Shown: piece by piece, positions 1 through 8,270 of the stretch
Numbering within the stretch: the first letter of the stretch is position 1
Layout: every line of letters starts with the position of its first letter
Source: Sandaracinobacteroides sp041675905
GTDB taxonomy: Bacteria > Pseudomonadota > Alphaproteobacteria > Sphingomonadales > Sphingomonadaceae
NCBI GenBank assembly: GCA_041675905.1
Contig: JBAYSX010000001.1
Location: 1 to 64,000 of the forward strand
DNA: 64,000 bases
Reading direction: 5' to 3'
Made by a program: the position numbers and the translations under genes
Notes under the pieces: generated by a model
Database searches by the model: none
What the model was told of the DNA's origin: nothing
Seen by the model: only the letters and a program-made list of their open reading frames with translations

Positions 1-842
1 CAGACCATCGTGGCATGATCGACGGGCGGAATCAGATGGACGCCATCCAGCCCCGCCAGTCGGGCGCGCAGCAGACCGTGGACCGCCGGATTGGGATGCA
101 GCGGCAACACCACTTCCATTTCGCAGAATCCGGCAAGGCGAGCGATGCCGGCGGCGATGGACGACAGCCGCGCGCCGATGTTTTCGCGGCGGTGGACGGT
201 TGCCAGCAGCAATGGCCGGTCGGAATCGAGTGCGAATGGAAGACGCTGTTCCACGCTGTGGGCGAATTCAGGGTCGGCATCGAGAAGATCTGCGGTCGCC
301 AATACCGCGTCGATTGCGGTATTTCCGGCCATATGGATATTCGCTGGGTCGATCCCTTCCCGTTCCAGCGCCATCGCGGCGCGAGGGGTAGGGGCGAAAT
401 GCAGCGTCGCCAGCGGCGCGATCACGCAGCGGTGCATTTCTTCGGGGAATGGCTCATCCCGATCATGGGTGCGCAAGCCCGCTTCGATATGTGCAACCGG
501 CACGCGCGCATAATTCCCCGCCAGTGCTCCGGCCATTGCCGAAACTGTATCGCCCTGCACAAGGATCATCATGGGGCGCCATGCGGCAATCACCGGCGGC
601 AGATGCGTGAGGATTCCGGCAAGCAATTGCGCCGGGCTGTTGCCTGGCTGATGGACGGCCAGATCGACATCGGGCGTAAGGCCGGCTTCCGCCAGCATCT
701 GCGGAGCAAGATCCGGATGCTGCCCGGTAAAGACCAGAATCACCCGGTGTCCACGTCGCCGCAAGGCTTTCACAACGGGAGCCATCTTGATGACTTCCGG
801 CCTCGTGCCGCAAACGGCAAGCAAGGGTGTACTAGCCCGCAT
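1..842 (-). CDS. wecB: UDP-N-acetylglucosamine 2-epimerase (non-hydrolysing), C-terminus cut off by window edge
   Basis: Cytoplasmic epimerase converting UDP-GlcNAc to UDP-ManNAc for surface polysaccharide synthesis. About 280 residues are visible of the roughly 370-380 usual; the stop lies left of the window. Reading from the ATG at 842, I see the N-terminal CGTRPEVIKMAPVV motif, the QGDT turn, the AHIEAGLRTHD segment with its catalytic-site acidic residues, and the TVHRRENIG loop, all family signatures in the right order. The frame has no internal stop. It stands apart from the EPS locus (argS and dps lie between), so its product could feed another glycan such as O-antigen. A long opposite-strand open frame covering the same bases is a shadow. 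Confidence 0.9.
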   Translation of the reverse strand, partial: MRASTPLLAVCGTRPEVIKMAPVVKALRRRGHRVILVFTGQHPDLAPQMLAEAGLTPDVDLAVHQPGNSPAQLLAGILTHLPPVIAAWRPMMILVQGDTVSAMAGALAGNYARVPVAHIEAGLRTHDRDEPFPEEMHRCVIAPLATLHFAPTPRAAMALEREGIDPANIHMAGNTAIDAVLATADLLDADPEFAHSVEQRLPFALDSDRPLLLATVHRRENIGARLSSIAAGIARLAGFCEMEVVLPLHPNPAVHGLLRARLAGLDGVHLIPPVDHATMV

Positions 843-1044
843 GATCCGACGCACCTTATCCCAAAATATAACCTGTTGAACGGACCGCGAATCGGTCGTC
901 GCGCCAGCCCTATCAGGGGAAATGTTCCAGTGCCACTCTGTTTTCGAACTTGAAAACCATATCGTTCAGCTTTGTATTTTTGTTGCCGGATGAGAAAAAT
1001 GCTGGGAAATCAGGTTGCGAATCGCTTGCATAAGAAGGGGGTAT

Positions 1045-1059
1045 TGCGTATCATTCGCA
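1045..1059. promoter_or_regulatory. Fur-box-like palindrome upstream of the Bfd-like gene
   Basis: The 15-bp TGCGTATCATTCGCA is a palindrome except for one symmetric mismatch pair and the central base. Its TGCG-N-AT-N-AT-N-CGCA pattern resembles alphaproteobacterial Fur/iron-response boxes as I remember them. It lies about 70 bases before the start of a Bfd-like ferredoxin gene, a typical iron-repressed target. The link to Fur is inference from pattern and context. Confidence 0.5.
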
Positions 1060-1128
1060 GTAACAATTGACGGCGGGATCAACCGTTGCGGCAGGATCAT
1101 AACCCGGAAGGGATGAAAGTAAAACGCG

Positions 1129-1311
1129 ATGTTTGTTTGTTCTTGCAATGCGTTACGTGAAGCCGCGCTGCGCGATGTTGCGCGCAGTGGCATCAAATGC
1201 GAAAGGGAAGCGTTCGCGCGGCTGGGTTGCGAAATCCGCTGTGGTCGTTGCATTCCCTACGCCCGCCAGCTTGTTCGGCCCAGCGCCCCCGAAAAAAGCG
1301 AAGCCGCCTGA
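1129..1311 (+). CDS. bfd: bacterioferritin-associated ferredoxin (Bfd)-like [2Fe-2S] protein
   Basis: A 60-residue protein whose four cluster cysteines fall at positions 4, 6, 38 and 41 (MFVCSC at the N-terminus, RCGRC later), exactly the spacing I know for E. coli Bfd. Bfd binds bacterioferritin and passes electrons to its ferric core so that iron can be released. An extra cysteine pair (24, 34) is present. No bacterioferritin gene is adjacent. The upstream iron-box-like palindrome suggests expression under iron limitation. Other small BFD-domain proteins share this motif, so the partner is inferred. Confidence 0.8.
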   Translation: MFVCSCNALREAALRDVARSGIKCEREAFARLGCEIRCGRCIPYARQLVRPSAPEKSEAA

Positions 1312-1320
1312 AAACCAGAT

Positions 1321-1340
1321 GGCCCGGTATTTTACGGGCC
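1321..1340. terminator. hairpin between convergent bfd and SPOR genes
   Basis: A perfect 6-bp GC stem (GGCCCG / CGGGCC) encloses an 8-base AT-rich loop. It begins 9 bases after the bfd stop and overlaps the stop codon of the opposing SPOR gene, so it can fold in both transcripts. No strong U-tract follows, so termination efficiency is uncertain. Confidence 0.45.
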
Positions 1341-2189
1341 GACGATTGTGCAACTTTCTCCGGCAACCTTCAGCCGCGCGCATAAGTCGCGCGCCGTGGC
1401 CTGGTCCGCAGCGCCGGTGCGCAGGCGATAGAGCGTTTTACCATCACGCACGGTCGGTTGGATAAGCGGGTCAAGCCCCGCCAGATAACCGAACCGCTCC
1501 GACAGATTTTTCCATGCCGTCCGCGCACGCGCCTCGCTGGAGAACGCCCCCAGCTGCAATATGCTGCCATTCCCGGCTGCCCGCGAGGCTTCCGGTGCGG
1601 GTTCCGGCGTTGGAGCAGCTTTTGGCGCTGGCGCTGGCGCAGGGGCCGGAGCCGGCTTTGCCACGGGCTTCGGCGTTTCCGGCTGGGTCGCTGGCAACAG
1701 ATTGGTGGGACCGCCCTCTGCCGGAGTTGGCGCGGGTTCCGGTTCGGCAGGCGCTGCCGGCGCGGGACGGGGGCGTTCCACGGGAGCTTCCGGCAGCGCT
1801 TCCAATGCGATGCGTCCGCCCGGATCGATCCCGTCTCCGGTGCCAAATCGCGCCTGGCCCTGTCCTTCGACCACCTTGCCCTCCGTGCCGGGGCCGGTCG
1901 CCGGCTCTTTCCACGGACCCGGCGAGCGCACCAGCGGCAGTTCCGCGCCCGGCGGCGGCACATCAATCGCGCCCTTTTCCCGCCCGGCAATCAGCCACAG
2001 GCCAACCGCGACGCCGATCAGCAGCAGCGCGCCCAGTAACAGCGCCGTCCAGAAGGTGCCGCGCCCGACAAGCGTATGGGTGGGCGTGACATCGTCATCG
2101 GCTTCGTCGAGCCAGGGTTGCGGGGTGCTATCCTCCTGCCAGTCGTCGCGCCTGCCGGCTTCATCGCGCGGTGATGGCCCGCGTGCCAT
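1332..2189 (-). CDS. SPOR-domain inner-membrane protein
   Basis: A 285-residue protein with a hydrophilic cytoplasmic N-terminus (about 1-45), one membrane helix (about 46-68), a long Pro/Ala/Glu-rich periplasmic linker with an alternating Ala-Pro stretch, and a C-terminal SPOR-like domain (about 205-285, beginning GSILQLGAFSSEARA). SPOR domains bind peptidoglycan stripped of stem peptides at the division site, as in FtsN and DedD. The ATG overlaps the argS stop by one base (TGATG), so translation is probably coupled. Exact orthology to a named division protein cannot be set from the sequence alone. Confidence 0.85.
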   Translation of the reverse strand: MARGPSPRDEAGRRDDWQEDSTPQPWLDEADDDVTPTHTLVGRGTFWTALLLGALLLIGVAVGLWLIAGREKGAIDVPPPGAELPLVRSPGPWKEPATGPGTEGKVVEGQGQARFGTGDGIDPGGRIALEALPEAPVERPRPAPAAPAEPEPAPTPAEGGPTNLLPATQPETPKPVAKPAPAPAPAPAPKAAPTPEPAPEASRAAGNGSILQLGAFSSEARARTAWKNLSERFGYLAGLDPLIQPTVRDGKTLYRLRTGAADQATARDLCARLKVAGESCTIVGP

Positions 2190-3919
2190 CAGCGCAATTC
2201 CTCGGCGGCGGTGACGCCCATTACCTGCAAGGCTGTGCGGATGACCTGGGCAACCGCCCGCGCCAGTTCCAGCCGCGCCGCTGTGATGGCCGGATCATCC
2301 TCCACCAGAAACCGCAAACGCGGATCGTCATTGCCGCGATTCCATAGCGTGTGGAAGGCGCTGGCCAGATCGGCGAGGAAAAAGGCGATACGGTGCGGTT
2401 CGCGGGCGGCGGCTGCCTGCCGTACCAGGCGCGGCCATTGCGCCGCCAGCCGCGCCAGCGCCAGTTCCTGATCGTCCAGCCGGTCGAGCGGAGCGGGGGG
2501 GAGCGCGAGGGCGGCTGCGCGCCGCTCTACAGAACGGATACGGGCATGGGCGTAATGCACATAGAAAACCGGATTTTCACGCGATTGTTCAACCACATGG
2601 GCGAAATCGAAATCGAGCATGGCTTCGGGCCGCTTGGTCAGCATCATAAAACGCACGACATCACGGCCAACTTCTCCGACCACATCGGCGAGTGTCACAA
2701 AATTGCCGGCGCGTTTCGACATGCGTACTGGTTCCCCAGCCCGAAACAGCCGCACCATCTGCACCAGTTTCACATCGAGCGGCACCGTGCCGCCGGTGAG
2801 CGCCGCGACAGCGGCCTCGATGCGCTTGACCGTGCCGCCATGATCCGCACCCCAGATGTCGATCAGTGCCGATGAACGGCGGGCTTTTTCCGCATGATAG
2901 GCCATATCCGCCCCGAAATAGGTCCATTGGCCGGTCGATTTGCGGATTGGACGGTCGAGATCGTCACCATAGAGGGTGGAGCGAAACAGCGGCAGTTCCA
3001 CCGGTTCCCAATCTTCCGGCGTTTCACCCTTGGGGGGTGGCAGCACGCCATCATAGATCAGATCACGCCCGCGCAATTCGGCCTCGGCGGCTTCAATCAC
3101 GCCCGAGGCCTGCAATTCCGCCTCCGACGAGAAACGGTCATGGTGGATGCCGAGCAGCGCCAGATCGGTGCGGATCATATCCATCATCGCGGCAACGGCG
3201 CGGGACCGGAAGGGCGCCAGCCATTCGGCTTCGGGCGCGTTGCGATATTGTTCGCCGAATTCGGCGGCAAGCGACTCGCCCACCGGAATCAGATAATCTC
3301 CGGGATAAAGGCCCTCGGGAATCTCTCCGACAGCGTCTCCCAGCGCCTGACGATAACGGATATGCGCCGACCGCGCGAGCACATCAACCTGACCGCCAGC
3401 ATCGTTGATATAATATTCGCGGACCACTTCGGAGCCATGGAATTCGAGCAGGCTGGCCAGCGCATCGCCGACGACCGCACCCCGGCAATGGCCCATGTGC
3501 ATCGGCCCGGTAGGGTTCGCCGACACATATTCGATATTCACGGGCAGGGCGGCCTGCTGGCGATCGCCACGACCGTAATCGGCTCCGGCAGCCAGAATAG
3601 CGGTGATTTCTTTTTCCCAAACAGTGCGATCCAGCCGCAAATTGATGAAACCGGGGCCGGCAACTTCCGCGGATGCAATTTCCGGATGACGGGCGAGATG
3701 CGCGGCAATTCGCGTCGCCAGTTCACGGGGATTTGCACGCGCCGGTTTGGCCAGTAACATCGCGGCGTTGGTGGCGAGGTCGCCATGGGCAGGATCGCGC
3801 GGCGGTTCGACGACGGCGGCCATGGTTGCGGCTTCCGCCGGCACCGTCCCGTCCGCCACCAGAGACGACACGGCATCGGCGACCAGCGCCTCGATCCTCA
3901 AGAAAACGTCCAAATTCAT
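2189..3919 (-). CDS. argS: arginyl-tRNA synthetase
   Basis: Charges tRNA-Arg with arginine. I see the N-terminal additional domain, the HIGH-type motif HMGH inside SANPTGPMHMGH, the KMSKS-equivalent RMSKRAG, and a C-terminal DALR anticodon-binding domain. The start chosen gives 576 residues beginning MNLDVFLRIEAL, where family homology begins; the frame stays open upstream to 4024 with alternative ATGs including one at 3946, but those residues look non-homologous. The SPOR gene follows with a one-base overlap. Class I synthetases of this type need tRNA to activate arginine. Confidence 0.95.
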   Translation of the reverse strand: MNLDVFLRIEALVADAVSSLVADGTVPAEAATMAAVVEPPRDPAHGDLATNAAMLLAKPARANPRELATRIAAHLARHPEIASAEVAGPGFINLRLDRTVWEKEITAILAAGADYGRGDRQQAALPVNIEYVSANPTGPMHMGHCRGAVVGDALASLLEFHGSEVVREYYINDAGGQVDVLARSAHIRYRQALGDAVGEIPEGLYPGDYLIPVGESLAAEFGEQYRNAPEAEWLAPFRSRAVAAMMDMIRTDLALLGIHHDRFSSEAELQASGVIEAAEAELRGRDLIYDGVLPPPKGETPEDWEPVELPLFRSTLYGDDLDRPIRKSTGQWTYFGADMAYHAEKARRSSALIDIWGADHGGTVKRIEAAVAALTGGTVPLDVKLVQMVRLFRAGEPVRMSKRAGNFVTLADVVGEVGRDVVRFMMLTKRPEAMLDFDFAHVVEQSRENPVFYVHYAHARIRSVERRAAALALPPAPLDRLDDQELALARLAAQWPRLVRQAAAAREPHRIAFFLADLASAFHTLWNRGNDDPRLRFLVEDDPAITAARLELARAVAQVIRTALQVMGVTAAEELR

Positions 3920-4059
3920 CGTTCCCGGCAAAGCATTCGCATCCATTCCCCGTGCACTAGCCGGGCTTGCGACCGTGCTCAACCTCGCTGCTTCCAACGC
4001 TGACCGTATTTTGCGCTGGACCATGTCCCGTTCGCCCTTATGCTGAAGTCCGGCTCAGG

Positions 4060-4086
4060 CGTGGGCGTGTATTTGGAACGCCCGCG
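4060..4086. repeat. inverted repeat upstream of dps
   Basis: Arms CGTGGGCGT and ACGCCCGCG pair over 9 bp with one G-T wobble around a 9-base loop, ending about 41 bases before the dps start. It could be a hairpin in the dps leader or an operator. No regulator can be named from it. Confidence 0.35.
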
Positions 4087-4127
4087 TCAGAGAGGCGGCA
4101 GCTTTCATGATCTGACAGGAGAAAAGC

Positions 4128-4652
4128 ATGGCAAAGGACACATCGCAGGCTACAGGCGCATTGGCGGACGCTGTTCCCAGTTCTGAAACACTGGATATTG
4201 GCATTCCCGAAAACAAGCTGAAGAAAATTACCGATGGTTTGTCGCGCTTGCTGGCCGACACCTACACATTATATTTGAAAACCCACAATTATCACTGGAA
4301 TGTGACGGGACCGCAATTCCATTCACTACACGCGCAGTTTGAAACACAATATACGGAACTCGCCATCGCCGTCGATACGATTGCGGAGCGTATCCGTGCG
4401 CTGGGTGCATGGGCCCCCGGCAGCTACAGCCAGTTTGCCGAACTGTCGACGGTGAAGGAAGCCAAAGGCATTCCGGACGCCAGACAGATGGTGGCGGATC
4501 TCGCTGCCGATCAGGCGACGGTTACCCGCACGGCGCGGGAAATTTTCAGCGACGCCGAAGACGCGAACGACCAGCCGACGGCTGACCTGCTCACCCAGCG
4601 TATGCAGATCCATGAGAAGACTGCCTGGATGTTGCGGGCGCTGATTGCCTGA
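4128..4652 (+). CDS. dps: Dps family DNA-binding ferritin-like protein
   Basis: A 174-residue mini-ferritin. Dps forms a 12-subunit shell that oxidises ferrous iron with peroxide, stores it and protects DNA in starved or stressed cells. The THNYHWNVTGPQFHSLH segment carries the conserved inter-subunit ferroxidase histidines; the acidic partners follow about a dozen residues later. The N-terminus carries few basic residues, so DNA binding may be weak. A good ribosome site (GGAGAAAAGC before ATG) fixes the start. Divergent from argS and followed by a strong hairpin; a stem-forming repeat lies in its upstream region. Confidence 0.95.
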   Translation: MAKDTSQATGALADAVPSSETLDIGIPENKLKKITDGLSRLLADTYTLYLKTHNYHWNVTGPQFHSLHAQFETQYTELAIAVDTIAERIRALGAWAPGSYSQFAELSTVKEAKGIPDARQMVADLAADQATVTRTAREIFSDAEDANDQPTADLLTQRMQIHEKTAWMLRALIA

Positions 4653-4655
4653 GAA

Positions 4656-4695
4656 TATCCCCCTGCGTCCGCCACGTGCCGGACGCAGGGGGATA
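4656..4695 (+). terminator. strong hairpin after dps
   Basis: A perfect 15-bp stem (TATCCCCCTGCGTCC and its complement) with a 10-base loop starts 4 bases after the dps stop. The tail on the plus strand is A-rich rather than U-rich, so it may act as an mRNA 3'-end stabiliser as much as a terminator. Confidence 0.65.
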
Positions 4696-4696
4696 C

Positions 4697-4725
4697 AAAA
4701 AAGCGCCCAGGGGAAACCTGAGCGC
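4697..4725 (-). terminator. intrinsic terminator of the rfb/UPF0104 operon
   Basis: Read on the minus strand, GCGCTCAGG pairs with CCTGGGCGC (one G-U) around a 5-base loop and is followed directly by six Ts. It lies 54 bases past the stop of the UPF0104 gene, the last gene of the leftward EPS arm. Confidence 0.85.
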
Positions 4726-4778
4726 CAAAGGGAAGTCAAAAGGGGTGTCGCAGCCGTTCTTCGCACAATGAAGCTGTA

Positions 4779-5762
4779 TCAGGTCTGAACATAGTATCGC
4801 CGCAATTCGTGCAGGCCCAGAAGCAGGGCCGCCAGCAACAGCGGCAGCCAGTAGTATATCACGCGGTAAAGGATTAATGCGGACACCAGCGATACCTTGT
4901 CAACCTGCGGCAAAGTCACAAGAATAACTGCTTCAAACACACCGAGCCCCCCGGGCGCGTGGCTGATCATCGCGATCACCATGGCCACGACATAGGCGAT
5001 GATAAAATCCGGATATACATGCCAGATGGCCTCGGGCAGCAATACCAGCAGCGCCGCGCTCGCCAATGCAATATCCGTCGCCGCCAGCGCAAATTGCGCC
5101 AGTGCCTGACGCAGACTCGGCACCGGCAAGGTCCAGCCGAATATCGTGATCGGGATGTTTTGCCGGGCGCAGGCGATCAGATAGGCGAAAATTCCCAGCA
5201 GGATGATGGAACCGATTGCTGCCTGGAGATAATAGGCCAGCGGTTCATCGTGGATGCGCAGGGTGCCGGGAAAGGCAACCATGAAAATGCCCAGCATCAG
5301 GAAAATGCCGAGCCAGAAGGTGACGCCGGCAATCACGACAATCCGTGCGATGTCCGCAGGCGTGATATTGGTGCCATGATAGGCGCGCCAGCGCGCCGCG
5401 CCTCCCGTAATCGGCGCAAAGCCAAAATTATGGCTGAAACAATAGGCGGAAAAACTCGCCAGCGCCGCACGCCAGTATCGCTGGGGTTTGCGAATGGCGA
5501 AAAGCGCCAGCACGTCATAGCCGGTCAGTACGAAATAGGAGAGGGCGGCCAACCCCATCGACAATAAAATCTGCCGTAGCAGCACCGCTTCGATGGCCCC
5601 GCGCACGTCGGAGAAGTGGACATCACGCAGCAATTCGTACAGCGCGACACCTGCCACCACCAGGACAAGAAGGGTAAAAACGAGGGTGATCGCCGATCGC
5701 TGACGCCTCAGCCAGGCCAGCCAGCGAAGATATTTCCGGGCGATGCGTTGACCTTGCCTCAC
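4779..5762 (-). CDS. UPF0104 / lysylphosphatidylglycerol-synthase-like flippase-domain membrane protein
   Basis: A 327-residue polytopic membrane protein with about eight hydrophobic segments and a central SHNFGFAPITGGAARWRAYH segment typical of the MprF-flippase/UPF0104 (AglD/YbhN) family. The GTG at 5762 overlaps the rfbB stop by four bases (GTGA), so I prefer it to the in-frame ATGs further upstream inside rfbB. No lysyl-transferase domain is present. Last gene of the rhamnose operon, so it may move a lipid-linked glycan or lipid across the membrane, but that is inference from family and position; it is the only flippase-like protein in the EPS locus. Confidence 0.8.
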   Translation of the reverse strand: MRQGQRIARKYLRWLAWLRRQRSAITLVFTLLVLVVAGVALYELLRDVHFSDVRGAIEAVLLRQILLSMGLAALSYFVLTGYDVLALFAIRKPQRYWRAALASFSAYCFSHNFGFAPITGGAARWRAYHGTNITPADIARIVVIAGVTFWLGIFLMLGIFMVAFPGTLRIHDEPLAYYLQAAIGSIILLGIFAYLIACARQNIPITIFGWTLPVPSLRQALAQFALAATDIALASAALLVLLPEAIWHVYPDFIIAYVVAMVIAMISHAPGGLGVFEAVILVTLPQVDKVSLVSALILYRVIYYWLPLLLAALLLGLHELRRYYVQT

Positions 5763-6859
5763 AGGGCCGCCGTTCGGGCCCCGTAATTGGCTTCCATCCA
5801 TTGGCGATAGCTGCCGTCGAGGATAGCTTTCCACCAGGATTCATTTTGCAGATACCATTGCAGCGTCTGGGCGAAGCCGGTGGTGAAATCCCGGGCGGGG
5901 CGATAACCCAGTTCGTCCTCGATCTTGCGGCAATCGATCGCATAGCGCCGATCATGGCCTGGCCGGTCCGTGACAAAGCTTTTCAGGCTGGCGGTCGGCT
6001 CGCCGCGGGCGGCGGGTGTATCGGGAAAGCGTCCGGCCAGCGCCGGATCGGCAGCAACTGCCGCATCGACCGCCGCGCATAGCGTGTCGATCACGGCAAG
6101 ATTGGGAAGTTCCGCGCCGCCGCCGATATTATAGACCTCGCCGCTTCGCCCCTGTTCCAGCACCAGGGAAATGCCAAGGCAATGATCGGCGACGTGCAGC
6201 CAGTCCCGCACCTGCATGCCATCGCCATAAATGGGCAGGGGCCGGCCATGCAGCGCATTGATCAGAAACAGCGGGATCAGCTTTTCCGGAAACTGGAACG
6301 GGCCGTAATTGTTGGAGCAGTTGGAAATGGTCGTGTCGAGCCCATAGGTATGATGATAGGCGCGCACCAGATGGTCGGACGCGGCTTTCGACGCCGAATA
6401 GGGGGAATTGGGCGCGTAGGCAGTGGTTTCCGAAAAGGCAGGATCGTCGGGCGCGAGCGTACCATATACCTCATCGGTCGAGACATGGTGGAAGCGATGT
6501 GGCTGGCCGCTGCCGGCGAGCCAGAGCTTGCGCGCGACTTTCAGCAATGCATGTGTGCCGACAACATTGGTCTGGATGAAGGTATCCGGTCCGAGGATGG
6601 AACGATCCACATGACTTTCGGCGGCAAAATGTACGATGGTGTCGACGCGGTTTTCCGTCATCAGCCGTTCGACCAGCGCCTCATCGGCGATATCGCCGAC
6701 CACAAGTTCGGCGTCGGTGCCATCGAGGCTGGCGGCATTGCCGGCATAGGTAAGCAGATCGAGCACGATGATGGTGGATTCCGGGTGCCGGTCCCGCCAG
6801 AAGCGGACGAAATTCGTGCCGATAAATCCGGCCCCGCCCGTCACCAGCAGCGATTTCAT
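5759..6859 (-). CDS. rfbB: dTDP-glucose 4,6-dehydratase
   Basis: Second step of dTDP-L-rhamnose synthesis, dTDP-glucose to dTDP-4-keto-6-deoxyglucose, using bound NAD. A 366-residue extended SDR: N-terminal Rossmann motif TGGAGFIG, catalytic STDEVYG (Thr-Asp-Glu triad) and YSASK. The start MKSLLVTGGAG at 6859 overlaps the rfbD stop by ATGA; the frame stays open upstream but without homology. Gene order here is rfbA-C-D-B. Confidence 0.96.
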   Translation of the reverse strand: MKSLLVTGGAGFIGTNFVRFWRDRHPESTIIVLDLLTYAGNAASLDGTDAELVVGDIADEALVERLMTENRVDTIVHFAAESHVDRSILGPDTFIQTNVVGTHALLKVARKLWLAGSGQPHRFHHVSTDEVYGTLAPDDPAFSETTAYAPNSPYSASKAASDHLVRAYHHTYGLDTTISNCSNNYGPFQFPEKLIPLFLINALHGRPLPIYGDGMQVRDWLHVADHCLGISLVLEQGRSGEVYNIGGGAELPNLAVIDTLCAAVDAAVAADPALAGRFPDTPAARGEPTASLKSFVTDRPGHDRRYAIDCRKIEDELGYRPARDFTTGFAQTLQWYLQNESWWKAILDGSYRQWMEANYGARTAAL

Positions 6860-7722
6860 CTGGTCATTTCCTTCATCTGTTCGAGCGCGTCGCGGAGTTC
6901 GACCCGCCAGTGCGCGGCGAGCCCGGTTTGCGCCCATGTCGCCTGTTTGTCGAGAAGGCTGAAAGCGGGCCGCCGCGCCGGCGTCGGATAATCTTCGGTG
7001 CGAATCGGTATGACCGGTACAGCGCGGGACAGCAAGCCAAGCGCCAGCGCCTCTTCCTGGATCGCCACGGCAAAATCATACCAGGAAGCGACACCCGCGT
7101 CCGTCCAATTCCAGATGCCTGACAATTTCGCCGCCGCCAGTTGCCAGATCGCACGGGCGAGGCTGTCGGCATGGGTGGGCGTGCCAATCTGGTCGGCCAC
7201 GACGCGCACCTCGTCACGTTCCGCCATCAATCGCAGCATGGTACGGACGAAATTGCCGCCCGCCGCTGCATAAACCCAGGCGGTGCGCACGATCAGTGCC
7301 TCCGGGTGCGTCGCCATCGCTGCCTGTTCGCCAGCCAGTTTGCTCGCGCCATAAACCCCCGCCGGTGCGGTCGGCGCCCCGGGGGCATAGGCGACGGACG
7401 CGTGACCGTCGAAAACGAAGTCCGTGGATATATGTACGAATCCGGCATTTGCGCCATGGGCCGCTGCGGCCAGTTGACCGGGCGCTGCGCCATTGACAGC
7501 GAAGGCCAGATCCTTTTCGCTTTCGGCGCGATCGACGGCGGTATAGGCGGCGGCGTTGACGACAAGGTCCGGCGCGAGTTGCGCGATGGCGGCGGCGATG
7601 CTGGGCGGATCCGTAATGTCCAGCGCCGAGCGGGAAAGAGCGGTGACCTGAAGGTGCGCCGGTGCGGTTTTGGCCAGCGCGCGGCCCAATTGTCCGTCGG
7701 CGCCCGTTACCAGCACCTTCAT
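6856..7722 (-). CDS. rfbD: dTDP-4-dehydrorhamnose reductase
   Basis: Last step of dTDP-L-rhamnose synthesis, reduction of dTDP-4-keto-rhamnose with NAD(P)H. 288 residues: N-terminal GADGQLGRAL nucleotide-binding motif, the STDFVFDG segment and the YGASKLAGE catalytic Tyr/Lys pair, all expected of the RmlD family. Its ATG overlaps the rfbC stop and its stop overlaps the rfbB start, both by ATGA. Confidence 0.95.
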   Translation of the reverse strand: MKVLVTGADGQLGRALAKTAPAHLQVTALSRSALDITDPPSIAAAIAQLAPDLVVNAAAYTAVDRAESEKDLAFAVNGAAPGQLAAAAHGANAGFVHISTDFVFDGHASVAYAPGAPTAPAGVYGASKLAGEQAAMATHPEALIVRTAWVYAAAGGNFVRTMLRLMAERDEVRVVADQIGTPTHADSLARAIWQLAAAKLSGIWNWTDAGVASWYDFAVAIQEEALALGLLSRAVPVIPIRTEDYPTPARRPAFSLLDKQATWAQTGLAAHWRVELRDALEQMKEMTR

Positions 7723-8270
7723 GCGAAGACCTCTGCTTCAGCCAGCATGGGCGCCGCGGCGTCCTTCGCTGCCAGTTGCGGTTCGCCTGCGATCCGGTCC
7801 AGCGGCCAGGCGATGCCGATTTCCGGGTCATCCCAACGTAACGACCGGTCCGACGGCTGATCCCATAATGTCGTGCATTTATAGAGAAAATCGGCGGTTT
7901 CGCTCAGCACCAGAAAGCCGTGCGCGAAGCCCGGCGGAATGAACAGCATCTGGTGATTCGTGTCCGTCAGTTCCGCCCCGACCCATTGGCCGAAGGTTGG
8001 CGAAGAGCGCCGGACATCGACGGCAACATCGAACACCGCCCCCGTCGCCACGCGCACCAGCTTCCCTTGCGGATTATGGAGTTGATAATGCAGCCCGCGC
8101 AGCACGCCTTGCGCCGACCGGCTGTGATTATCCTGCACCCAATCATGATCCAGCCCGGCTTCGGCGAAAACCTTCGCGTTCCAGCTTTCCATGAAAAATC
8201 CGCGTGTGTCGCCGAAAACCTTCGGTGTGATCAGCTTCACGCCCGGCAGCGCCAGTTCCTCGACAATCAT
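7719..8270 (-). CDS. rfbC: dTDP-4-dehydrorhamnose 3,5-epimerase
   Basis: Third step of dTDP-L-rhamnose synthesis, double epimerisation at C3 and C5. A 183-residue cupin: DTRGFFMESW near the N-terminus, the LRGLHYQ segment with the catalytic histidine, and PPGFAHGF in the second half. Start MIVEELALPGVKLI at 8270 overlaps the rfbA stop by four bases; an upstream extension of the open frame is non-homologous. Confidence 0.95.
   Translation of the reverse strand: MIVEELALPGVKLITPKVFGDTRGFFMESWNAKVFAEAGLDHDWVQDNHSRSAQGVLRGLHYQLHNPQGKLVRVATGAVFDVAVDVRRSSPTFGQWVGAELTDTNHQMLFIPPGFAHGFLVLSETADFLYKCTTLWDQPSDRSLRWDDPEIGIAWPLDRIAGEPQLAAKDAAAPMLAEAEVFA

Noticed and set aside
15..953. 312-residue plus-strand open frame over wecB
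   Set aside because: It lies antisense to a clear WecB sequence and encodes an Arg/Gln/Gly-rich product with no recognisable motif; typical high-GC shadow.
1620..1680. GCTGGC/GGAGCC low-complexity repeat
   Set aside because: Explained by the Ala-Pro linker of the SPOR protein; no evidence of a separate element.
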